A stretch of 64,000 nucleotides of DNA from the NCBI RefSeq assembly GCF_002022505.1, contig NZ_CP019781.1, forward strand, positions 186,001 to 250,000, written 5' to 3'. Both the position numbers and the translations under genes were made by a program. Position 1 is the first letter of the stretch. The number at the start of each line of letters is the position of its first letter. This document shows positions 47,301 through 55,400 of the stretch, one piece after another. The stretch is from Bartonella sp. WD16.2 (GTDB taxonomy: Bacteria > Pseudomonadota > Alphaproteobacteria > Rhizobiales > Rhizobiaceae). The notes beneath the pieces are model-generated. The model had not been told where the DNA came from, did not search any database, and saw only the letters and a program-made list of their open reading frames with translations.

Positions 47301-49358
47301 CTGACAGATCTTTATGAGAAGGTTGATGTTCTGCACAACAGCGTAGGGGATGACAGTCTTGTAGCGCAAAGTCAAGAATCTCAGCTGATTGCGATTGGAG
47401 GACAGACTGGGGGTAATAAGATCAGTATCACCAACAACAAAGGTGAGTCTCGTGTTCTTACTGGTTTGGCAAATGGGGATGTTTCTGAAAGTTCGATAGA
47501 AGCAGTAACAGGTTCTCAGCTTTATGAAGTAGGTCAGGATGTTGAGGATTTAAGTGCTGCTGTAACAAATGTTGAGAGGAATGTTACAACTCTTGATGGG
47601 AATATTTCTCGGTATTTAGGTGGTGGAGCATATGTACTGGCAGGTACAGCCCCAACGTATAGCATTCAGAAAAAGGAGCATAATGATATTGGCAGTGCGT
47701 TTGCAGGTGTTGATAGTTCACTGACAGATCTTTATGAGAAAGTTGATGGTCTGGAAAATGGTAGTGTTACAGTAGGTAATGGTCTTGTTGAGCAACATCC
47801 TGTGTCAAATCTGATCACTATTGGAGCAAAAACAGATGGTACTAAGGTTTCCATTACTAACAAAGATGGTGAATCTCGTGTTCTTACTGGTTTGGCAAAT
47901 GGGGATGTTTCTGAAAGTTCGATAGAAGCAGTAACAGGTTCTCAGCTTTATGAAGTAGGTCAGGACATTGAGGGTGTGAATGCTGCTGTAACGAATGTTG
48001 AGAGGAATGTTACAACTCTTGATGGGAATATTTCTCGGTATTTAGGTGGTGGAGCAGATGTACTGGCAGGTACAGCCCCAACGTATAGCATTCAGAAAAA
48101 GGAGCATAATGATATTGGCAGTGCGTTTGCAGGTGTTGATAATACACTGACAGATCTTTATGAGAAGGTTGATGTTCTGCACAACAGCGTAGGGGATGAC
48201 AGTCTTGTAGCGCAAAGTCAAGAATCTCAGCTGATTGCGATTGGAGGACAGACTGGGGGTAATAAGATCAGTATCACCAACAACAAAGGTGAGTCTCGTG
48301 TTCTTACTGGTTTGGCAAATGGGGATGTTTCTGAAAGTTCGATAGAAGCAGTAACAGGTTCTCAGCTTTATGAGATGAATACAACGATAGCACGGTATTT
48401 CGGAGGAGGAGCAGGATATGAGGGTGGTCAATGGACAGATCCTACATTTAGTGTAGTCCAATTTGGTACGAATGGCAAGAATGTCAGACAGGACTATCAT
48501 ACTGTAGCAGATGCTTTTGGTGCTGTTAATAGTAGTCTGTCAGGTCTCAATGATCACATTCAGCAAGTTGAAAATCAGGCGAATTCTTCAGTGAACTCTG
48601 ATGGTTTAAATTGGAGTGGTGAACAAGGAGCCTATGATGCTAACCATGGTGGTCAAGCAGGTAAAATTACTAATGTGGCTAATGGTGCTATTGAACAGGG
48701 ATCTTCTGATGCGATTACAGGTGATCAACTTTGGCAGACGAATGAAAAGGTTGACGGTCTTGAAAACAAAGTTGATAGTATAATTAACGATGTTGACATT
48801 CTTACTGAGGGGGCTGTTATTTATGATAAAGATGAACATGGCGCAAAAGTTAATAGCATTACGTTAGTCGGTGTTAAAGAAGGTGACCCTGTGGTCATTG
48901 ACAATGTTGCAAATGGTAGGATCGAAAAAGGTTCAAAACAAGCGATTAACGGTGGGCAGTTGCATGATTACGTCCAAGAACAGACAAAACTTACTCTTGC
49001 CGATGCTAACAAATACACCGATGAAAAAATAGAAAATATAGTTGGTGGTGCTGTTGCACAAGCTAACACCTATACTGATACGACATTTGATGTCTTAAAT
49101 TACAAAATTAAAAACGTCCAAAAAGAAGCAAGACAAGCAGCAGCTATTGGTTTAGCTGTGTCTAATTTGCGTTACGCTGATATACCTGGGGCAATAAGTG
49201 TTGCATTTGGTAGTGGTTTATGGCGCAGTCAATCAGCATCTTCTTTTGGTGCTAGTTATACATCTGAAAATGGAAAGGCCCGTTCTAGTTTATCTGCAGC
49301 GACTTCTGGAGGTCACTGGGGTGTAGGTGCAGGAGTAAGCTTAATATTAAAGCGATGA
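41313..49358 (+). CDS. Giant trimeric autotransporter adhesin TAA6
   Basis: Encodes a 2681-residue BadA/Vomp-family protein. The MKK start at 41313 follows GAAAGA. The frame is open upstream to 41253 through the T7 tract, but that extension precedes the signal peptide and is rejected. The signal peptide (residues 1 to about 46) is followed by SCGVDHVV and SSCGADTSV motifs. A short head (YWCDSDGLARRSVCIG ... AVALGSYSR ... GYNARVDG) and a neck (RQITGVSAGTHDTDAVNVAQLKSL) come next. The stalk has 13 units of 140 or 142 residues in two types, one with HNSVGDDSLVAQ and one with ENGSVTVGNGLVEQ. From 48338 to the end it is identical to TAA5 except for the last codons. TAA7 begins only 75 bases downstream. 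Confidence 0.94.
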   Translation: MKKLHITPKNKGLNGPRSLSEVSLVRVVSLGAVMASLLSSVSPVFASHLSSTGAAVQSANASQSTSGVISASARDGRVVMTHGDRSCGVDHVVSRSSSTSGKKRSAEEHYKKLTANQLSDDSGGYSFESSCGADTSVNALIDVETTRDWLLKENNAINRSSNAIVFLSADATSAGGYNQQNGLSIIGENSSRGVLPEKLEYWCDSDGLARRSVCIGTEARADAADAVALGSYSRGHRGAGVSGYNARVDGHYAVNRIEWTSTLGEISIGDEPLGKTRQITGVSAGTHDTDAVNVAQLKSLKEWIIKDTVTSRWRISVDGQNVTVIGDQDGVDFSAQPDSNIKIVKEGNHIQFNLVEDLKVSSITLGSGGPKLSASGIDAGYKTITHLVGGDIRVDSTEAVNGFQLYKVASATSKYFGGEGDVLEGHIPRYRIQGEVQADVGSAFEAVDTVLTRLTTGLYDAASNSFTMQDPETHAITIGAKTDGTVVSIAARGSRPRVLTGLADGHVSENSTNAITGSQLWQAMGNVVELKGAVSGVDGRMTIFTNRLSRYLDGNANLAGGQEPTYIIQKKEHNSVGRAFVGVDKTLTDLYEKVDILHNSVGDDSLVAQSQESQLITIGGQTGGNKISITNNKGEARVLTGLKGGDVSESSIEAVTGKQLYEVGQDIEGVNAAVTNVEGNITTFGGNISRYLGGGAYVLAGTAPTYSIQKKEHNDIGSAFAGVDNTLTDLYEKVDVLHNSVGDDSLVAQSQGSQLITIGGQTGGNKISIINNKRESRVLTGLAKGRLLESSIEAVTGAQLYEMGQDVNGLRAAVLNVVENFITLDGNISRYLGGGADVLAGTAPTYSIQKKEHNDIGSAFAGVDNTLTDLYEKVDGLHNSVGDDSLVAQSQESQLITIGGQTGGNKISITNNKGESRVLTGLANGDVSESSIEAVTGKQLYEVGQDIEGVNAAVTNVERNVTTLDGNISRYLGGGAYVLAGTAPTYSIQKKEHNDIGSAFAGVDSSLTDLYEKVDGLHNSVGDDSLVAQGQESQLITIGGQTGGNKISITNNKGEARVLTGLKDGDVSESSIEAVTGKQLYEVGQDIEGVNAAVTNVERNVTTLDGNISRYLGGGADVLAGTAPTYSIQKKEHNDIGSAFAGVDNTLTDLYEKVDVLHNSVGDDSLVAQSQESQLIAIGGQTGGNKISITNNKGESRVLTGLANGDVSESSIEAVTGKQLYEVGQDIEGVNAAVTNVERNVTTLDGNISRYLGGGAYVLAGTAPTYSIQKKEHNDIGSAFAGVDSSLTDLYEKVDGLENGSVTVGNGLVEQHPVSNLITIGAKTDGTKVSITNKDGESRVLTGLANGDVSESSIEAVTGSQLYEVGQDIEGVNAAVTNVERNVTTLDGNISRYLGGGAYVLAGTAPTYSIQKKEHNDIGSAFAGVDNTLTDLYEKVDGLENGSVTVGNGLVEQHPVSNLITIGAKTDGTKVSITNKDGESRVLTGLANGDVSESSIEAVTGKQLYEVGQDVEDLSAAVTNVERNVTTLDGNISRYLGGGAYVLAGTAPTYSIQKKEHNDIGSAFAGVDSSLTDLYEKVDGLENGSVTVGNGLVEQHPVSNLITIGAKTDGTKVSITNKDGESRVLTGLANGDVSESSIEAVTGSQLYEVGQDVEDLSAAVTNVERNVTTLDGNISRYLGGGAYVLAGTAPTYSIQKKEHNDIGSAFAGVDSSLTDLYEKVDGLENGSVTVGNGLVEQHPVSNLITIGAKTDGTKVSITNKDGESRVLTGLANGDVSESSIEAVTGSQLYEVGQDVEDLSAAVTNVERNVTTLDGNISRYLGGGAYVLAGTAPTYSIQKKEHNDIGSAFAGVDSSLTDLYEKVDGLENGSVTVGNGLVEQHPVSNLITIGAKTDGTKVSITNKDGESRVLTGLANGDVSESSIEAVTGSQLYEVGQDIEGVNAAVTNVERNVTTLDGNISRYLGGGADVLAGTAPTYSIQKKEHNDIGSAFAGVDNTLTDLYEKVDVLHNSVGDDSLVAQSQESQLIAIGGQTGGNKISITNNKGESRVLTGLANGDVSESSIEAVTGSQLYEVGQDVEDLSAAVTNVERNVTTLDGNISRYLGGGAYVLAGTAPTYSIQKKEHNDIGSAFAGVDSSLTDLYEKVDGLENGSVTVGNGLVEQHPVSNLITIGAKTDGTKVSITNKDGESRVLTGLANGDVSESSIEAVTGSQLYEVGQDIEGVNAAVTNVERNVTTLDGNISRYLGGGADVLAGTAPTYSIQKKEHNDIGSAFAGVDNTLTDLYEKVDVLHNSVGDDSLVAQSQESQLIAIGGQTGGNKISITNNKGESRVLTGLANGDVSESSIEAVTGSQLYEMNTTIARYFGGGAGYEGGQWTDPTFSVVQFGTNGKNVRQDYHTVADAFGAVNSSLSGLNDHIQQVENQANSSVNSDGLNWSGEQGAYDANHGGQAGKITNVANGAIEQGSSDAITGDQLWQTNEKVDGLENKVDSIINDVDILTEGAVIYDKDEHGAKVNSITLVGVKEGDPVVIDNVANGRIEKGSKQAINGGQLHDYVQEQTKLTLADANKYTDEKIENIVGGAVAQANTYTDTTFDVLNYKIKNVQKEARQAAAIGLAVSNLRYADIPGAISVAFGSGLWRSQSASSFGASYTSENGKARSSLSAATSGGHWGVGAGVSLILKR
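43080..48360 (+). repeat. 420/426-bp stalk repeat array of TAA6
   Basis: Thirteen in-frame units. Type A (HNSVGDDSLVAQ...ITIGGQTGGNKISITNN) is 420 bp and type B (ENGSVTVGNGLVEQ...ITIGAKTDGTKVSITNKDG) is 426 bp. The order is A x5, B x5, A, B, A. Secondary sites vary independently: GKQ or GSQ, DIEGVNAAV or DVEDLSAAV, and GGGAYVLAG or GGGADVLAG. This is the pattern expected from unequal exchange and gene conversion. Confidence 0.92.
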
Positions 49359-49433
49359 AATAGCGTTTTCATTAATGATCTAAATATGTCTTTTTGATGT
49401 CCAAATATGTTTTTTATTTTTGAAAGATTTGTT

Positions 49434-52400
49434 ATGAAAAAATTACATATCACTCCAAAAAACAAAGGCCTCAATGGTCCAAGATCTCTGTCTGAAGTGT
49501 CTTTGGTTAGAGTTGTTTCATTAGGGGCGGTAATGGCTTCTCTTTTATCGAGCGTTTCTCCAGTTTTTGCTTCTCATCTTTCTTCAACAGGGGCGACAGT
49601 TCAAAGTGCAAATGCGAGCCAAAGCACAAGTGGTGTGATTTCTGCAAGTGCTCGTGATGGGCGTGTTGTTATGACGCGTGGTGATCGTTCTTGTGGTGTG
49701 GATCAGGTTGTTAGTCGTTCATCATCCACATCAGGCAAGAAAATATCTGCAGAGGAGCATTATAAGAAATTAACCGCCAATCAGCTCTCTGATGGTTCTG
49801 GTGGTTATTCCTTTGAAAGTAGTTGTGGAGCTGATGCATCAGTGAGTGCTTTAACAAGTACAAGTGTACATTCTTTAATTGACGCGGATGTGGGGGCAAG
49901 GCGGTTGTTTGGAGGAAATGCGGATGCAGCAGAAAGGTGGGTGGGAAATTTTGGAAAGCCTCCACCACCCGGGATTCCGATGCAATATTTATGCCCGAAC
50001 ACAGAGCTGAAACGATGGTGGGGTGTATGTATAGGTCTAGACAATCGAGGGGCGAAAGGGGGCCCGGGGTCGGACACTGCTGTTAAGCTAGGACACTATT
50101 CTGCAGTATGGTTTCCTGTGGGTCAGATTGGTTATGACCCTATAAGTGATGGCGTCTCAGAAAACCAAACTCCTACATGGATATCTACTTTGGGTGCTAT
50201 AGGTATTGGTGATGTAACTAAGGGAAGAACACGACAGATTACGGGAGTTTCTGCTGGTACTTATGATACTGATGCAGTGAATGTTGCTCAACTGAAGGCA
50301 TTAAGACAATGGGTACTGGAAGACAACGCTCCAGGGGTAAACTGGCTACTTTCTGCTAACGGTCAAGGTGCTACAAGAGTTTCGAATTATGGCTTGTTTC
50401 ATTTATCTTCTGACAGAAATTTAAAAATTGCTTATAAGGATTCAGGTATACGAGGACGTACTGATATAGTATTTGATACAAAGGATGATTTTGAAGTAAA
50501 TAGCATCGCAATAAGAGGAAGCAGCTTAAGTGAAGATGGCTTAAATGAGGGTGGACCACAGATAACAATCGATGAGATTAATGCTGGAGGTAAAAAAATT
50601 ATAAATGTAGCGGATGGGGATGTTGCTTACGCATCGTTGGATGCCATCAATGGTTCGCAGCTATATAAAATGGCCAAGAATATTTCTCAGTACTTAGGAA
50701 GAGGTGCATATGTACTGGCAGGTACAGCCCCAACGTATAGCATTCAGAGAAAAGAGCATAATGATGTTGGCAGTGCGTTTGCAAGTGTTGATAAGACATT
50801 GACCCAACTTTCTGGTAAGCTTGGGTTTTTGGAAATCGTAATGCAAGATCCAGAGTCGAAATTGATCACTATTGGAGGCCAAGTAGAACTAGGTAACAAG
50901 GTCTCCATTGCCAACAGTAAAGGAGATGTTCGTGTCCTTTCTGGAGTAGCAGATGGAGAGCTTTCTTCAAGCTCGACAGACGCTATTAATGGTTCACAGC
51001 TTTATAAGGTGAGTCAGGACATTGAGGGTGTGAATGCTACTGTAGCGAAGATTGATGGCAATATCACAACTCTTGATGGGAATGTTTCTCAGTACTTAGG
51101 AGGAGGAGCAGATGTATTAAAAGGTACAGCTCCAACGTATAGTATTCATGGTGAGAAGCATAATAATGTTGGCAGTGCGTTTGCAGGTGTTGATGGTTCA
51201 CTGACGGATCTTTATAAGCAGATTGACGGAGTGGAAAGCCGTGTGATCTCCAGAGAGGGGGGTGATAAGCTTGTAGAGCAAGATCCAGAGTCGCAATTGA
51301 TCACCATTGGTAAGGATGTAGAGGGTGATAAGATCTCCATTGCCAACAATGAAGGAGATGTTCGTGTCCTTTCTGGAGTAGCAGATGGAGAGCTTTCTTC
51401 AAGCTCGACAGACGCCATTAATGGTTCGCAGCTTTATAAGGTGAGTCAGGACATTGAGGGTGTGAATGCTACTGTAGCGAAGATTGATGGGAATATCACA
51501 ACTTTTGGTGGGAATGTTTCTCAGTACTTAGGAGGAGGAGCAGATGTATTAAAAGGTACAGCTCCAACGTATAGTATTCATGGTGAGAAGCATAATAATG
51601 TTGGCAGTGCGTTTGCAGGTGTTGATGGTTCACTGACGGATCTTTATAAGCAGATTGACGGAGTGGAAAGCCGTGTGATCTCCAGAGAGGGGGGTGATAA
51701 GCTTATAAAGCAAGATCCAGAGTCGCAATTGATCACCATTGGTAAGGATGTAGAGGGTGATAAGATCTCCATTGCCAACAATGAAGGAGATGCTCGTGTC
51801 CTTTCTGGAGTAGCAGATGGAGAGCTTTCTTCAAGCTCGACAGACGCCATTAATGGTTCGCAGCTTTATAAGGTGAGTCAGGACATTGAGGGTGTGAATG
51901 CTATTGTAACGAAGATTGATGGCAATATCACAACTTTTGATGGGAATGTTTCTCAGTACTTAGGAGGAGGAGCAGATGTATTAAAAGGTACAGCTCCAAC
52001 GTATAGTATTCAGAAAAAGGAGCATAATGATGTTGGCAGTGCGTTTGCAGGTGTTGATGGTTCACTGACGGATCTTTATAAGCAGATTGACGAGGTAGAA
52101 AGTCGTGTGACCTCCAGAGAGGGGGGTGATAAGCTTGTAGAGCAAGATCCAGAGTCGCAATTGATCACCATTGGTAAGGATGTAGAGGGTGATAAGATCT
52201 CCATTGCCAACAATGAAGGAGATGCTCGTGTCCTTTCTGGAGTAGCAGATGGAGAGCTTTCTTCAAGCTCGACAGACGCTATTAATGGTTCGCAGCTTTA
52301 TAAGGTGAGTCAGGACATTGAGGGTGTGAATGCTACTGTAGCGAAGATTGATGGCAATATCACAACTCTTGATGGGAATGTTTCTCAGTACTTAGGAGGA

Positions 52401-55400
52401 GGAGCAGATGTATTAAAAGGTACAGCCCCAACGTATAGTATTCATGGTGAGAAGCATAATAGTGTTGGCAGTGCGTTTGCAGGTGTTGATAGTTCACTGA
52501 CGGATCTTTATAAGCAGATTGACGAGGTAGAAAGTCGTGTGACCTCCAGAGAGGGGGGTGATAAGCTTGTAGAGCAAGATCCAGAGTCGCAATTGATCAC
52601 CATTGGTAAGGATGTAGAGGGTGATAAGATCTCCATTGCCAACAATGAAGGAGATGCTCGTGTCCTTTCTGGAGTAGCAGATGGAGAGCTTTCTTCAAGC
52701 TCGACAGACGCTATTAATGGTTCGCAGCTTTATAAGGTGAGTCAGGACATTGAGGGTGTGAATGCTACTGTAGCGAAGATTGATGGCAATATCACAACTT
52801 TTGATGGGAATGTTTCTCAGTACTTAGGAGGAGGAGCAGATGTATTAAAAGGTACAGCTCCAACGTATAGTATTCATGGTGAGAAGCATAATAATGTTGG
52901 CAGTGCGTTTGCAGGTGTTGATGGTTCACTGACGGATCTTTATAAGCAGATTGACGAGGTAGAAAGTCGTGTGACCTCCAGAGAGGGGGGTGATAAGCTT
53001 GTAGAGCAAGATCCAGAGTCGCAATTGATCACCATTGGTAAGGGTGTAGAGGGTGATAAGATCTCCATTGCCAACAATGAAGGAGATGCTCGTGTCCTTT
53101 CTGGAGTAGCAGATGGAGAGCTTTCTTCAAGCTCGACAGACGCTATTAATGGTTCGCAGCTTTATAAGGTGAGTCAGGACATTGAGGGTGTGAATGCTAC
53201 TGTAGCGAAGATTGATGGCAATATCACAACTCTTGATGGGAATGTTTCTCAGTACTTAGGAGGAGGAGCAGATGTATTAAAAGGTACAGCTCCAACGTAT
53301 AGTATTCATGGTGAGAAGCATAATAATGTTGGCAGTGCGTTTGCAGGTGTTGATGGTTCACTGACGGATCTTTATAAGCAGATTGACGGAGTGGAAAGCC
53401 GTGTGATCTCCAGAGAGGGGGGTGATAAGCTTGTAGAGCAAGATCCAGAGTCGCAATTGATCACCATTGGTAAGGATGTAGAGGGTGATAAGATCTCCAT
53501 TGCCAACAATGAAGGAGATGTTCGTGTCCTTTCTGGAGTAGCAGATGGAGAGCTTTCTTCAAGCTCGACAGACGCCATTAATGGTTCGCAGCTTTATAAG
53601 GTGAGTCAGGACATTGAGGGTGTGAATGCTACTGTAGCGAAGATTGATGGGAATATCACAACTTTTGGTGGGAATGTTTCTCAGTACTTAGGAGGAGGAG
53701 CAGATGTATTAAAAGGTACAGCTCCAACGTATAGTATTCAGAAAAAGGAGCATAATGATGTTGGCAGTGCGTTTGCAGGTGTTGATGGTTCACTGACGGA
53801 TCTTTATAAGCAGATTGACGGAGTGGAAAGCCGTGTGATCTCCAGAGAGGGGGGTGATAAGCTTGTAGAGCAAGATCCAGAGTCGCAATTGATCACCATT
53901 GGTAAGGGTGTAGAGGGTGATAAGATCTCCATTGCCAACAATGAAGGAGATGCTCGTGTCCTTTCTGGAGTAGCAGATGGAGAGCTTTCTTCAAGCTCGA
54001 CAGACGCTATTAATGGTTCGCAGCTTTATAAGGTGAGTCAGGACATTGAGGGTGTGAATGCTACTGTAGCGAAGATTGATGGCAATATCACAACTTTTGA
54101 TGGGAATGTTTCTCAGTACTTAGGAGGAGGAGCAGATGTATTAAAAGGTACAGCTCCAACGTATAGTATTCAGAAAAAGGAGCATAATGATGTTGGCAGT
54201 GCGTTTGCAGGTGTTGATGGTTCACTGACGGATCTTTATAAGCAGATTGACGAAGTAGAAAGTCGTGTGACCTCCAGAGAGGGGGGTGATAAGCTTGTAG
54301 AGCAAGATCCAGAGTCGCAATTGATCACCATTGGTAAGGGTGTAGAGGGTGATAAGATCTCCATTGCCAACAATGAAGGAGATGCTCGTGTCCTTTCTGG
54401 AGTAGCAGATGGAGAGCTTTCTTCAAGCTCGACAGACGCTATTAATGGTTCGCAGCTTTATAAGGTGAGTCAGGACATTGAGGGTGTGAATGCTACTGTA
54501 GCGAAGATTGATGGCAATATCACAACTTTTGATGGGAATGTTTCTCAGTACTTAGGAGGAGGAGCAGATGTATTAAAAGGTACAGCTCCAACGTATAGTA
54601 TTCAGAAAAAGGAGCATAATGATGTTGGCAGTGCGTTTGCAGGTGTTGATGGTTCACTGACGGATCTTTATAAGCAGATTGACGAAGTAGAAAGTCGTGT
54701 GACCTCCAGAGAGGGGGGTGATAAGCTTGTAGAGCAAGATCCAGAGTCGCAATTGATCACCATTGGTAAGGATGTAGAGGGTGATAAGATCTCCATTGCC
54801 AACAATGAAGGAGATGCTCGTGTCCTTTCTGGAGTAGCAGATGGAGAGCTTTCTTCAAGCTCGACAGACGCTATTAATGGTTCGCAGCTTTATAAGGTGA
54901 GTCAGGACATTGAGGGTGTGAATGCTACTGTAGCGAAGATTGATGGCAATATCACAACTTTTGATGGGAATGTTTCTCAGTACTTAGGAGGAGGAGCAGA
55001 TGTATTAAAAGGTACAGCCCCAACGTATAGTATTCATGGTGAGAAGCATAATAGTGTTGGCAGTGCGTTTGCAGGTGTTGATAGTTCACTGACGGATCTT
55101 TATAAGCAGATTGACGAGGTAGAAAGTCGTGTGACCTCCAGAGAGGGGGGTGATAAGCTTGTAGAGCAAGATCCAGAGTCGCAATTGATCACCATTGGTA
55201 AGGATGTAGAGGGTGATAAGATCTCCATTGCCAACAATGAAGGAGATGCTCGTGTCCTTTCTGGAGTAGCAGATGGAGAGCTTTCTTCAAGCTCGACAGA
55301 CGCTATTAATGGTTCGCAGCTTTATAAGGTGAGTCAGGACATTGAGGGTGTGAATGCTACTGTAGCGAAGATTGATGGCAATATCACAACTCTTGATGGG

